The notes: generated by a model from the letters alone, not told the origin. A stretch of 57,049 nt of DNA from Polyangiaceae bacterium (GCA_009780955.1 WQZB01000023.1:1-57049); one strand, 5' to 3'. Numbered from the stretch's first letter, positions 43,451-52,506 are shown. A program made the numbers and translations.

Positions 43451-43746
43451 TAGCTAGCCTCCCCGAATCGATTCGCGATGAGTTCGCCAATGGCTTGGAC
43501 GCATTCGGAAGCGCGCGGGCCCGATGCGATGACGTCCACGACCGTTCCCTTTGAACCGCAGAGCAGCAGCACGCCCATGACGCTTTTCGCGTTCGCCGTT
43601 TGACCTTGGTAGGCGAGCTGCACCTCGCACGGGTACTTGGATGCAAGCTGCACGAGCTTCGTCGCGGCTCGAGCATGAAGGCCGAGATCGTTGATGATGG
43701 TGAACTTGCTCGAGGCGCGGGCGCTCCGTTCGCTGCGATCACTCAT
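43450..43746 (-). CDS. ptsH: Phosphocarrier protein HPr
   Basis: ATG 43746 gives 98 residues. The enzyme I site is LGLHARAATKLVQLASKY (His) and the HprK site is AKSVMGVLLLCGSKG (Ser). Both phosphorylation sites being present fits with hprK upstream. The start overlaps rapZ by four bases and the stop overlaps ptsI by one. The N-terminus carries about 12 extra Ser/Arg-rich residues. Confidence 0.95.
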   Translation of the reverse strand: MSDRSERSARASSKFTIINDLGLHARAATKLVQLASKYPCEVQLAYQGQTANAKSVMGVLLLCGSKGTVVDVIASGPRASECVQAIGELIANRFGEAS

Positions 43747-44768
43747 GGCGGACCTCGCGTTTCGATCGCGTCTGGGGTCAGCCCTGCTCGCTTGCCGCCT
43801 TCCTTGCTTTCCCGCGCCAGCTGCAGAGCGAGCTTGCGGCGGTGGACGTCGCGATGAGCGACTGTTACGTCGATGTGCGACGTGGCGGACGACGATGCGC
43901 GCAAGGTTTGCTCGAGCAGTGTGGTGATGTGCTCGGCGACCACGACGCTTCGGTGCATACCGCCCGTGCAACCGAATGCAATCGTGAGATAGCTTTTTCC
44001 TTCGCGTTCGTATTTTGGAATTACGTATTGCAAAAGCTTGAGTGTCTTGTCCACGAGCTCGGTTGTTTCCGCAAAGCCAAGAATGTAGTTACGCACGCGC
44101 GCATCGGTGCCTGGCAGCTCTTTCAGCTCGGGCAAAAAGTATGGGTTTTTCAGAAAGCGCACATCGAATACGAGATCAGCGTCTACGGGGATTCCATATT
44201 TGTAACCGAACGAGACAACGCGAACCGCCATGCGCTCGGCGGCTCCCGAAGCCGGGCCGAACTGCCCAAGGATGGCGCGGCGAAGTTCGTGAACACTGAG
44301 GCTCGTCGTATCGATGACGCGTGTTGCCCGCGCGCGCAAGGGCGCGAGGCGTTCACGCTCGAGGCCAACGCCTTCGAGAACGGAAGCCGCCTGGCCCGCG
44401 GCCGCGGACATGGCAAGTGCATGAGGGCGACGCGTTTCACTGAAACGACGCAAAAGCATCTCGTCCGACGCGTCGAGAAACAATACATGCAAATCTCGTC
44501 GCCCGGAATCGTCGAGCAGCGACAAGACGCGATCGACGCCCCCTAGAAACACGCGAACCCGCACGTCGATTCCCAAGGCAACGCGCGTCATGTTGCCCTT
44601 TTCGCAAAGGGCAACGGCATCGGGAGCAAGAGCTGTGGGCAAGTTGTCGATGCAAAAGAAGTCGAGATCTTCTAGCGCATGCAGCGTTGTGGTTCGCCCG
44701 GCGCCAGACAGGCCGGTCACGACTACTACCATTGGCTTTCGGATAGCGTGGCTTGGTGCGCCTTCCAT
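43743..44768 (-). CDS. rapZ: RapZ-family nucleotide-binding adaptor
   Basis: The 341 residues have an N-terminal P-loop domain (VVVTGLSGAGRTTTLHALED, FFCIDNLPTAL) in which the P-loop Lys is Arg, and the C-terminal RapZ domain (SFGYKYGIPVDADLVFDVRF, YLTIAFGCTGGMHRSVVVAE). In E. coli RapZ presents the small RNA GlmZ to RNase E and binds glucosamine-6-phosphate; in other bacteria it serves other envelope roles. It starts one base inside the hprK stop and overlaps ptsH. The last 40 residues are a basic, poorly conserved tail. Confidence 0.93.
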   Translation of the reverse strand: MEGAPSHAIRKPMVVVVTGLSGAGRTTTLHALEDLDFFCIDNLPTALAPDAVALCEKGNMTRVALGIDVRVRVFLGGVDRVLSLLDDSGRRDLHVLFLDASDEMLLRRFSETRRPHALAMSAAAGQAASVLEGVGLERERLAPLRARATRVIDTTSLSVHELRRAILGQFGPASGAAERMAVRVVSFGYKYGIPVDADLVFDVRFLKNPYFLPELKELPGTDARVRNYILGFAETTELVDKTLKLLQYVIPKYEREGKSYLTIAFGCTGGMHRSVVVAEHITTLLEQTLRASSSATSHIDVTVAHRDVHRRKLALQLARESKEGGKRAGLTPDAIETRGPP

Positions 44769-45874
44769 TAGTCGTTGCCTCTTGGGCGGACAGAGGGAAT
44801 GAAAGCCAAGCTCTCGTTGTCGGCCCGTTCGCTGCCGCTGTTCGGCGCTGGTGGAACCACTGTCACGGGCGTACCAGCCAGACTTTCCGGCTGCTCTTCG
44901 CGCGAGACTCCTGGGGCAACACCGACGTTTTCTTCAATGCGTGAGAGCAGCTCGCGCGCGCTGTGTCGTCCCGCGCGTCGCAATAGCTCGTTGCGCGCTG
45001 CCATTTCGAGCATTGCACCCATGTCTCGTCCAGGTCGCACGGGCACGGTGACGAGCCGAATGGGCGTACTCAGGATGTCGAGGAAGCGATCGTCGACGCC
45101 AAGGCGATCGTAATCGGTTGTCTCGTTCCACTCGTCGAGTTGAACGATCATGTCGATGCGCTTGCTTTCTCGCACGGCCGTGACGCCGAACAAGTCTTGG
45201 ATGTTGAGCACGCCCAGGCCGCGCACTTCGACATGGTGGCGAAGCATATCGGCTGGCGCGCCGAAAACCATGCCGGGCGGTCTCCACTCGCACTTGACGA
45301 CGTCGTCGGCAACGAGCCGATGACCGCGGAGCACCAACTCGACGGCACACTCACTTTTGCCAATGCCGCTTTTGCCGAGCAAAAGCAGACCGATGCCGAA
45401 AACATCGACGAGAACGCCGTGCAGCGTGGTGGTTGGCGCGAGCTTTTCGTCGAGCAGCGCGTGAATCTCATTGATGATGCGGTTAGACCGCGCGCGGCTT
45501 GCAAAAAGGGGAGTGCTCGTTGCCTCGGCGGCTTTTTGGATGGAGGGGAGAGCCTCGCCATGGCGGGTGAGCACGACGCACGACAAGCCAAGGGAAAAGA
45601 GACCGCGCGCGGCCGCTGAGCGAGCCTCGGCATCGATCGACTCGAGGTACGAGACTTCGGTTTCGCCGAGGACCTGCACGCGCGTTGGAACGACGCCGTA
45701 GTAGTGGCCCACGAGCGCCAGCCCACTTTTTTGCACGCGCGGGTGGCGGATAGGGCGGCTCATGCCGCTTTCGCCTGCCAGGAGTGTCAGAAATGTGGCG
45801 AGACGCGGATCGGTGACGAGCTCACCCACGGTGATTTCGGCCATGGGCGGCGGCGTGGGGTATGTCGAAGTCAC
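44768..45874 (-). CDS. hprK: HPr kinase/phosphorylase
   Basis: The 368 residues have the N-terminal HprK domain (about 10-135) and the kinase domain with Walker A LLLGKSGIGKSECAVELV, VADDVVKCE and the family signature EVRGLGVLNIQDLFG. A Pro/Glu-rich tail of about 45 follows. It phosphorylates and dephosphorylates HPr on serine according to metabolite levels. It overlaps ptsN by four bases and rapZ by one. In alpha- and deltaproteobacteria HprK usually serves regulation, not sugar uptake. Confidence 0.95.
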   Translation of the reverse strand: MTSTYPTPPPMAEITVGELVTDPRLATFLTLLAGESGMSRPIRHPRVQKSGLALVGHYYGVVPTRVQVLGETEVSYLESIDAEARSAAARGLFSLGLSCVVLTRHGEALPSIQKAAEATSTPLFASRARSNRIINEIHALLDEKLAPTTTLHGVLVDVFGIGLLLLGKSGIGKSECAVELVLRGHRLVADDVVKCEWRPPGMVFGAPADMLRHHVEVRGLGVLNIQDLFGVTAVRESKRIDMIVQLDEWNETTDYDRLGVDDRFLDILSTPIRLVTVPVRPGRDMGAMLEMAARNELLRRAGRHSARELLSRIEENVGVAPGVSREEQPESLAGTPVTVVPPAPNSGSERADNESLAFIPSVRPRGND

Positions 45875-46353
45875 ACGGCCCCCTTTTTTTCTGTTTCTTC
45901 TGCGCCGATAAGGTCGAAGGCTTCAACGGGAGTCGCCGCGTTGAGCAGGCGCGCGCGGAAGTCTTTGCTGCGCAAGAGCCGCGACACCCGGGCGAGCGTT
46001 TTCAAGTGCTCACCCGTTGCACGCTTTGGTCCGATGACCCCGAAGAGAATCGAGACCAGGGCATCGTCGATGGCCTGAAACTCTACCCCTTCGGGGACGA
46101 TGAGCAGCGCTGCCACCTGCTCTTTGAGCTGTGGCAGTGCCCCGTGCGGGATGGCAACTCCTTCGCCAATCCCTGTAGATTGCAAAGCTTCGCGTTCGAG
46201 CAGAATGTGCTCGATCTCCGCTGTCGTCGTGCCGTCGTGATTGCCCAGCATGGACGCGAGCAGACCGATCGCGTGCTCTTTGTCGAATTGATCGCTTGCT
46301 CGGTTGCGCCTGATGATAACGCGCTCCGGCGAGAGTATGTCCGTGAGACGCAT
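45871..46353 (-). CDS. ptsN: PTS EIIA nitrogen-regulatory protein
   Basis: The 160 residues form a type-2 EIIA domain: HILLEREALQSTGIGEGVAI, then PHGAL with the phosphorylated His, and FGVIGPKRATGEHLKTLARV. PtsN receives phosphate from HPr and controls potassium transport, sigma-54 genes and cell-envelope stress in proteobacteria. It is the first of five genes (ptsN-hprK-rapZ-ptsH-ptsI) joined by 1-4-base overlaps. The hpf gene lies 73 bases upstream. Confidence 0.95.
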   Translation of the reverse strand: MRLTDILSPERVIIRRNRASDQFDKEHAIGLLASMLGNHDGTTTAEIEHILLEREALQSTGIGEGVAIPHGALPQLKEQVAALLIVPEGVEFQAIDDALVSILFGVIGPKRATGEHLKTLARVSRLLRSKDFRARLLNAATPVEAFDLIGAEETEKKGAV

Positions 46354-46426
46354 GATTTACGATGCCCAGGGGATTTCGGGCTGAGAGGTAGTGGTTGTGG
46401 CGATATCGATATCGCCACCTTCCGTA

Positions 46427-46762
46427 CTACTCCTCGGAATCGTCGGGCAGAAGGTGTTCCGATGCGCGATCGGCACCTTTCTTCTTCGCCGCACCGTGAA
46501 CGCCGCGGATCTGGCGTTCAAGCTTATCGACGACCCTATCGATTGAGGCGTACATGTCTTCCGATTCTTCGCGCGCGTGGAAGTGCTGGCTACCCGCGTG
46601 GATGTCGACTTCGGCTAGGTGGAGTGTTTTCTGGCAGCTCAGCGTCACCTGTCCATGCAGCGGCTGTCTCAGAAACTTCTGAAGTTTGCCGACCTTGTCC
46701 GTTGCGTAACCCTTGACGGCATCCGAGCCGTCCATTTGTCGGAAGGTGATGGAGATGTTCAT
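46427..46762 (-). CDS. hpf: Short ribosome hibernation factor (HPF/RaiA family)
   Basis: The 111 residues fit the short form: MNISITFRQMDGSDAVKGYA, KVGKLQKFLRQPLHGQVTLS and YASIDRVVDKLERQIRGV. It binds the 30S decoding site in stationary phase, blocking mRNA and favouring inactive ribosome dimers. Its place between rpoN and ptsN is the classical proteobacterial order. The final 20 residues are acidic. Confidence 0.93.
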   Translation of the reverse strand: MNISITFRQMDGSDAVKGYATDKVGKLQKFLRQPLHGQVTLSCQKTLHLAEVDIHAGSQHFHAREESEDMYASIDRVVDKLERQIRGVHGAAKKKGADRASEHLLPDDSEE

Positions 46763-46867
46763 TCCGTGACTCCTCCGTCTTGTTCAACTAACCCGGAAAT
46801 CATCGCATAGCTTTCTCATTAAGCCTGACGCTATTTGTGGATGTGGGCAAGGCTTTTGCGGCAGAGG

Positions 46868-48391
46868 TCAGAAAAGCTTTTTGCGCTTGCTTGACGCGAG
46901 GATCCCAAGCATCTCTCGGTATTTCGCCACGGTGCGTCTGGCGATCTGAATGCCGTCTTGTTTGGCGAGAATTTCGACGATGGCCTGATCGCTAAGGGGG
47001 TTTTGCTTGTCTTCGTCCTCGATGATCTTCCGAATCGCTTGCTTGACACTTTCCGATGCAATGTCCTCTTCAGCCACACGGCGAATCGACGAGTTAAAGA
47101 AGTATTTAAGTTCAAAGAGCCCCTGCGGCGTGTGGACGTACTTGTTCGTGGTGACGCGTGAGATGGTCGATTCGTGCATGCCAACGGCTTCCGCAACATC
47201 ACGCAAGATCATCGGCTTGAGGTACGCAACGCCGCGTTCGAAAAATTCGCGTTGCTTTTCAACGATGCACTCGGTCACGCGGATAATCGTCTTACGCCGC
47301 TGTTCGATCGCGCGAATGAGCCACTGCGCGTTGCGGAGTTTCTCGCCAATGAATTCTTTCGCGCTCGGGTCTTTGAGCAATTGTTTGGTGAGCGCCTCGT
47401 TGATGTAAAGGCGCTGCACGCCGCGATCGTTGTCTGTGACGATCCATTTGTCGGAATCTTTGACAACGTAAACGTCAGGGGTAATGGCGATTTGCTTGTC
47501 GTCTGTTTCGCTGAAGTTGCGAGCAGGGCGACTTTCGAGCTTTTGGATTTCTTTGACTGCCTCATAAACCTCTTCAACGGGCACTTTCAGATCGCGTGCG
47601 ATCGCCTGATAGTTGTGCTTTTCAAGGTTATGCAAGTGCTTATCGATAATCGTCACATCGAGATCGAGCGAGCCGAAAACCTCGGCCTGAATAAGCAGGC
47701 ACTCGCGCAAATCGCGTGAGCAAACGCCAACCGGGTCCCATTCTTGCATCATGCGCAAGACCTCAGGGGCGTCCTCCGGATTGAGCCCAGCCTCTTCGGC
47801 AAGCTCCTCAACGGTTATGTCGGGCGTGCGCGTGCCGTCGGGGCGCTCGACACCCTTGAGGTCAAGAAACCCATTGTCATCGAGATTGCCGAGTACGAGT
47901 TCGGCGAAGCGCTTCTCCGCCTCGTTGAAATCGCTCATTTGTAGCTGCCATCGCAGGTGGTCGACGAGCGAGGCAGCCTTCGTAAGGTTCTGTTCAATGG
48001 GCGGCAGCTCTTCGAAGCCGCCGCGACTGGTGGGCAAGGGCTGCTGCAGGGTGCGGTTTTCGAGAAATTGCTCCCAATCAATCTCGTTTACCTGCTTCGC
48101 ATCTGTTTTTTCGGCGCTGCCTGTTTCGGTCCGCCTGCGCTCATCGAGACGTTCCATCCGGGCTTCGCCCTGCTCGGGCGGCGTTCCAATGACTCCTGCG
48201 TCTGATCCATCGGTGTTCGTTCGCGGCCGGGGCTCAAACTCTTCATCTGCCAGCACCGGGTTCGCGTCGCATTCTTTGCGGATTTCTTCGATAAGTTCGA
48301 GACGGGAAAGCTGCAGCAAGCGAATCGCCTGCTGGAGCTGCGGCGTCATCACAAGCTGTTGGGAGAGCTTTAGCTGCTGTTTGATTTCCAT
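46868..48391 (-). CDS. rpoN: RNA polymerase sigma-54 factor
   Basis: The 507 residues have region I (KQQLKLSQQLVMTPQLQQAI), an acidic linker, the core-binding region (NKYVHTPQGLFELKYFFNSS) and the helix-turn-helix, ending in the RpoN box ARRTVAKYRE and a basic tail. It directs RNA polymerase to -24/-12 promoters and needs an NtrC-type activator such as the one at 34775. The order lptA-lptB-rpoN-hpf-ptsN is conserved across proteobacteria. Confidence 0.97.
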   Translation of the reverse strand: MEIKQQLKLSQQLVMTPQLQQAIRLLQLSRLELIEEIRKECDANPVLADEEFEPRPRTNTDGSDAGVIGTPPEQGEARMERLDERRRTETGSAEKTDAKQVNEIDWEQFLENRTLQQPLPTSRGGFEELPPIEQNLTKAASLVDHLRWQLQMSDFNEAEKRFAELVLGNLDDNGFLDLKGVERPDGTRTPDITVEELAEEAGLNPEDAPEVLRMMQEWDPVGVCSRDLRECLLIQAEVFGSLDLDVTIIDKHLHNLEKHNYQAIARDLKVPVEEVYEAVKEIQKLESRPARNFSETDDKQIAITPDVYVVKDSDKWIVTDNDRGVQRLYINEALTKQLLKDPSAKEFIGEKLRNAQWLIRAIEQRRKTIIRVTECIVEKQREFFERGVAYLKPMILRDVAEAVGMHESTISRVTTNKYVHTPQGLFELKYFFNSSIRRVAEEDIASESVKQAIRKIIEDEDKQNPLSDQAIVEILAKQDGIQIARRTVAKYREMLGILASSKRKKLF

Positions 48392-48500
48392 CGGTAAAGT
48401 TCCGCCAAGAGAAGCTTACACCGGTGGGAGGGTCACGGAAGCGAAAAGGATGCCAGCGGGACAATTATGCGGGACAAGCGATCCATCTTGCTAAAAATAG

Positions 48501-48546
48501 ATCGCTTTCAAAACGTGCTCGTAGGGGCGGCCCCCTGTGGCCGCCC
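48501..48546. repeat. GGGGC palindrome and partial 3'-end motif at lptB end
   Basis: ATCGCTTTCAAAACG (48501) precedes GTAGGGGCGGCCCCCTGTGG with CCGCCC (48521-48546). Read on the minus strand, the palindrome encodes the residues GRPQGAAPT at the end of LptB and the motif supplies the TGA stop. Confidence 0.65.
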
Positions 48547-49335
48547 TCTGAGATAACGGTCAACCACAACAGGGTGCTCTTGAAACTCGCGCGGCGAGCC
48601 CTCCATCGCCACCTGGCCGTCAACCAAGAGCATCACGCGCGAGCAAATGCAAAGTGCTTCAGCCACGTGATGATCGGCCAGCAAGACCGCAACCCCGCTT
48701 TCATGCGCAAGCGATCGCAGCATGTCGCCGAGCCGGCTTGCTTGCTGCGGATCGACGCCTGCGAACGGCTCATCGCAGATCAGCACTTTCGGCGGGCGAA
48801 CAAGCGCTCTGGCAAGTTCGAGCCGCCGGCGTTCGCCGCCAGAGAGCGCCCCGGCTTTCACGTTCATCTTGTCTTCGAGTGCCACCCGTTTGGCGATAGA
48901 AGCGATGGATGCGCTTTCGTGCCGCTCGCTGTCTCCTTTGGCGCCTCTCCGTGTGAGCACATCGAGCCAGCTGCCCCCCCCATTCCCATAAACAATGCGG
49001 TGGTAAGTCCGGAGGTTATCGTGCACCGTTAGGTCCCAGAGCACGCTTGGCGTCTGCGGCAAATAAGCCACCCCATGCCTCGCGCGCCCCCACATTGGTA
49101 TGTGGGTAACGAGCTTGTCAAAGAGCAAAACCTCGCCGAACGTTACAGGGATATCGCCGACCAGCGCTCGAAACAACGTCGACTTGCCCGCGCCCGATGG
49201 GCCGAGAACACCGAGCACCTCGCCCGGTGTCGCGCGTACGGTTACGCCTCGCAAAATCGCTTTGTTGCCGTAGGTTACGCCGATCTCGCGCGCCTCAATG
49301 GCGGCTGGACCGTTTTCGATTGGCTGCAATTTCAT
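48508..49335 (-). CDS. lptB: LPS export ABC ATPase LptB
   Basis: ATG 49335 (MKLQPIENG) gives 275 residues; the frame extends upstream into a palindromic repeat. Motifs are Walker A LGPSGAGKS, Q-loop YLPQTPSVLW, signature LSGGERRRLELARA and Walker B VLICDEPFAGVDP. The latter and the position between lptA and rpoN identify LptB. It powers lipopolysaccharide extraction by LptFG, which are not in the window. An insertion (GNGGGSWLDVLTRRGAKGD) sits before the signature. The last 9-12 residues are repeat-encoded. Confidence 0.9.
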   Translation of the reverse strand: MKLQPIENGPAAIEAREIGVTYGNKAILRGVTVRATPGEVLGVLGPSGAGKSTLFRALVGDIPVTFGEVLLFDKLVTHIPMWGRARHGVAYLPQTPSVLWDLTVHDNLRTYHRIVYGNGGGSWLDVLTRRGAKGDSERHESASIASIAKRVALEDKMNVKAGALSGGERRRLELARALVRPPKVLICDEPFAGVDPQQASRLGDMLRSLAHESGVAVLLADHHVAEALCICSRVMLLVDGQVAMEGSPREFQEHPVVVDRYLRGRPQGAAPTSTF

Positions 49336-49351
49336 CGTTGGCTGCCGCACT

Positions 49352-49379
49352 GTAGGGGCGTATGGCCATACGCCCCTAC
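49352..49379. repeat. Perfect 28-bp palindrome between lptA and lptB
   Basis: GTAGGGGCGTATGGCCATAC with GCCCCTAC, identical to 28742-28769 and 56654-56681. It lies inside the lptA-lptB junction, 16 bases upstream of the lptB ATG, so the mRNA would carry a hairpin close to the start codon. Confidence 0.75.
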
Positions 49380-49388
49380 GCCATGGTG

Positions 49389-49931
49389 TCACGGCTTCGG
49401 TTTCGGTAATTGCGGCACGGGGATTGCGCCTTTTACCTGGGTTGCTGTGACGCGCGCCGTTGCGAGCTCGATTGTTGCCTTGTCCGCCTGAATCCAGGCT
49501 TGGCCTCGTGAGAGCTTCACGCCGCCGCGAAGCTCGAGAATCTGGCTTTTGAGATCGAGCTCGACTTCCGGTGCCTCACCATGCACGCCGCGCACATCAG
49601 CCACGACACCACCCGAACCTTTTGCCCAATGCAAATGCGGCGAGGTATCGAACTTCAATTCGATGCGCGGGCAGTGCACGACGAGCTCGCCTTTTTGCAG
49701 CAGCACCTGTCCGGTAAGAATCGCGTTGCCCGTGGCAACGTCGACTTCGAGTTTTTCGGCTTGCACGTTCACGTCGCCCTTGCCCACGTCGAGGAGCGGA
49801 TCGGCCGCTGCCTCGTGCGGGCAGAACGACGTCAAAAGTAGCGCGAGAACCGCTCCGCCAGCGAGTCCGGCAAGCGCGTCACGACGCGTGCTGCGCAGCG
49901 GCGTTTTCGTCGACACGGTCCACCATCTCAT
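49389..49931 (-). CDS. lptA: LptA/OstA-like periplasmic LPS-transport protein
   Basis: The 180 residues begin with a signal peptide containing a twin-arginine-like STRRDALAG followed by a hydrophobic stretch. The mature part is a single OstA beta-jellyroll (VNVQAEKLEVDVATGNAIL, LLQKGELVVHCPRIELKF, KATIELATARVTATQVKG). LptA bridges LptC and LptD across the periplasm. It ends ten bases from a palindrome and 53 bases before lptB. Its start overlaps the dynamin-like gene by about 50 bases; GTG 49916 is an alternative start. Confidence 0.85.
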   Translation of the reverse strand: MRWWTVSTKTPLRSTRRDALAGLAGGAVLALLLTSFCPHEAAADPLLDVGKGDVNVQAEKLEVDVATGNAILTGQVLLQKGELVVHCPRIELKFDTSPHLHWAKGSGGVVADVRGVHGEAPEVELDLKSQILELRGGVKLSRGQAWIQADKATIELATARVTATQVKGAIPVPQLPKPKP

Positions 49932-52482
49932 CGTTCAGAGCTTCTTTTGTAGCTGAAAGCTCGGCAACGCGCATTGCCGCGATGCCTGCAGGTGGTGGCA
50001 AGGCTGCCTTGTCGAGCAAATGTTCGCTGAGCGATGCAACCGCACTGCTTCCGAGCCGTACGATTGCCTCGGGCCGGCCGCCCGCTCCTGCGAATGTTCT
50101 CACCAGAACCCTACTCAGTGGTAACAGGTCGCTCTCCGACGCGGCTGACGCGACGAGGTTCTCGGTCGATCCTTGGCGGGCCACTGATGCGAGAACGTGC
50201 GCGAGCGGCCCAGCCATGCGTGTAACCGCGCGTTCGACTTGGTAGCGCATAAGGACTGGATCGCTTTCGGCCTGCTGCCGATCGCGCCCCGTAACAACGA
50301 CATCGAGATCGCTTTTCCATTCGGTCGCCGCGGCTGTGAGCGCACCGGCAATTTCCTGCGCCGTGTCATCGGCTTGGCGTTCGAGCTCGCCAGCGCGCGC
50401 CGCGAGATCATGGGCACGGCGTTTCGAGATGATGGCGCTCGTTCGCTCTCTGTCGGCAAGCTCGCGGGCGCGCGCCTCGAGCTCGCCGGTCACGCGCGCT
50501 GCCCTGCGCCGCTGCCCGCGCTCTTTGAGCTCGCTGCTGCGCCCGATGATTTGTTCGTCGAGCAGCACTTGCACTGCTGCCCAGCCGCTTTGCTCGAGCG
50601 ATGCGGCGTCACCGAGTTTGCCTTTGAGCGCGAGCCGCGCGCTCAGAGCAATGGGCGGTGACCAGGAGCGAAGGCCGACCGCGTCGAGCGACGCCGCGAC
50701 AGAGTGCATCACGTGCGAAAGCTCTGCGCGGTCGAGGCGGTCGGCTTTGTTGACGAGGATCTGCACGGGCAGCTTTTGTGCTTTGGCCTCTTCGAGGATG
50801 AGCCGTTCGGATTGCTTGAGCGGTTGGGCAGCGTCGAGCAGCCACACGAGCGCGTCAGCCTGCTCGAACGCCGAGCGAGCGGCTTCGTTGTGCTTCGGGC
50901 AAGGCGCGTTGAAGCCCGGCGTGTCAAGGATCTCGACGCGCGTGAGCGACGCGATGGGCATCAAGATTTCGACGCGCTCGACCGTGGTAACGTCAATGGT
51001 TTTGAGCGCTGCGCGAAGCTCGCTCGAAGGCACGATGCGCTCGCGTGTCCTGGTTGCCGTGTGGGTTTCAGCTTCAGGTTCAAGAAAGAATTGGATGCGC
51101 GCAAACGGATCGGGTGCATAGCGCAAGTGATGCAACGTTGCGGTGGTCGGCAAAACACCGGTAGGCGCCACGTCAGCGCCCATGACGGCATTGATGAAAG
51201 TGCTTTTGCCTGCGTTGAATTCGCCGACGACCGCGAGGCGTACTGGGCGAGAGCGCTCAACGGCAAGCTCGGCGATTTTTGCGATCGCGGCGATTGCGTG
51301 CAGACCGCGCGCGTGGCTGTCGAGTCGTGTGAGTAGCTCGGTCCAGCGGCTAGGCGTGCCCGACGGCGGGATCCACGCTTCGATGGCTTGCCGCCTGACG
51401 CTGTCGGCCCACGGCTTGACGCGGGCCGTGCCGATGGAACCGAGATCATCCAGAATCGCCGCGGCCTCGCCGGGATCACGCAAGCGTGCGGGCGAGGGAA
51501 GCTTGCGCGCGTCCCGGACGTCGGCATCGGTGTGCCCAAGCACCGAGAGCGCGACGGCGAGCGAGGCGAAATCCTGATCTTCGATGGATGTGTCGAAGAG
51601 CGGGCGTGCCGCCGACATGTCACCCGCGCGTACTGCCAAAACGAGTGCCGCACGTGCTTCGTCGCGCCGGCCCTCGGCGCGTGCGAATGCCGCCCGCCAC
51701 CTTGCTCGATCGACTTCCCCTCGGGCATGGACGACCGTGCGGATTTTCGCGCGCATGGCGTTGTCCGTTGGAATCGTGGCGAGCGCGGATGCAAGCGTCT
51801 CGCTTGCATTGGGGACGTCAAGGACCATGGCGCGAAGCAAAAGCGGAAACGAGGCCTCGTCGTTGGCAAGCGCCAAAATGCGTCCGCGAAGCAGGGCTGC
51901 GCGCCCATCGGCTGGATCGAGCTCGATGCCATCGAGTGCCTCGCGCGCCCCATCGATGTCGTTTTGCAAAAGGCGAGCTTCGGCGCGCCGCCCAGCCACC
52001 TCGGGGTGCGTGCGATTGGCAAGGCGCTCGAGCCATAGCTCGGCGCGCGCCCCATCGCCGCGCGACAGGTCCAGATCAGCGAGCCAAAGCAATGCTTCGC
52101 GTCTTGCTTCGCTACCCGCTTCGGCCACGGCCAGAGCGCGGAGGAATGCGTCGCTCGTTTCATCGATAGGGCAATTGACTCGCTCGCGCGCGCGACCGAG
52201 GCGCACCCAGATTTCGCCGCGCGAAGGCACGCGCCCGGCGAGCTCTTCGAGTGTCAGTGCGAGCTCGGCGTCAAGGTGACCGGCTTCGCATGCGTCAGCG
52301 AGCAGGGCCAGGCCCACCGGCGAGTGCGGGACACGCGCGAGGATTGCTTTGGCATGTCTGCGCGCGCGCATTGCGTCGCCGCGCACCAGGGCTTCTTCGC
52401 CGTCGCGCAGCTGCCCTTCGACGCCAGCGAGCACAATTTCGACGCGCCCGAACCAGGCTGCAATGGTCTCTGCAAGACGCAT
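49879..52482 (-). CDS. Large dynamin-like GTPase with an N-terminal helical-repeat domain
   Basis: The 867 residues begin with about 400 residues of Ala-rich TPR-like repeats (AEAGSEARREALLWLADLDL, AELWLERLANRTHPEVAGRR). A dynamin-type GTPase domain follows near residue 445: LAVVGEFNAGKSTFINAVMG (G1), ATLHHLRY (G2), VEILDTPGFNAP (G3) and LVNKADRLD (G4). A long helical tail (about 640-850) completes it. The family remodels membranes or senses DNA damage in bacteria. It overlaps lptA and is the first gene of the LPS-transport/rpoN series. Confidence 0.88.
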   Translation of the reverse strand: MRLAETIAAWFGRVEIVLAGVEGQLRDGEEALVRGDAMRARRHAKAILARVPHSPVGLALLADACEAGHLDAELALTLEELAGRVPSRGEIWVRLGRARERVNCPIDETSDAFLRALAVAEAGSEARREALLWLADLDLSRGDGARAELWLERLANRTHPEVAGRRAEARLLQNDIDGAREALDGIELDPADGRAALLRGRILALANDEASFPLLLRAMVLDVPNASETLASALATIPTDNAMRAKIRTVVHARGEVDRARWRAAFARAEGRRDEARAALVLAVRAGDMSAARPLFDTSIEDQDFASLAVALSVLGHTDADVRDARKLPSPARLRDPGEAAAILDDLGSIGTARVKPWADSVRRQAIEAWIPPSGTPSRWTELLTRLDSHARGLHAIAAIAKIAELAVERSRPVRLAVVGEFNAGKSTFINAVMGADVAPTGVLPTTATLHHLRYAPDPFARIQFFLEPEAETHTATRTRERIVPSSELRAALKTIDVTTVERVEILMPIASLTRVEILDTPGFNAPCPKHNEAARSAFEQADALVWLLDAAQPLKQSERLILEEAKAQKLPVQILVNKADRLDRAELSHVMHSVAASLDAVGLRSWSPPIALSARLALKGKLGDAASLEQSGWAAVQVLLDEQIIGRSSELKERGQRRRAARVTGELEARARELADRERTSAIISKRRAHDLAARAGELERQADDTAQEIAGALTAAATEWKSDLDVVVTGRDRQQAESDPVLMRYQVERAVTRMAGPLAHVLASVARQGSTENLVASAASESDLLPLSRVLVRTFAGAGGRPEAIVRLGSSAVASLSEHLLDKAALPPPAGIAAMRVAELSATKEALNDEMVDRVDENAAAQHAS

Positions 52483-52506
52483 AGCGGACAGTTTATCGAA
52501 ATCGAA

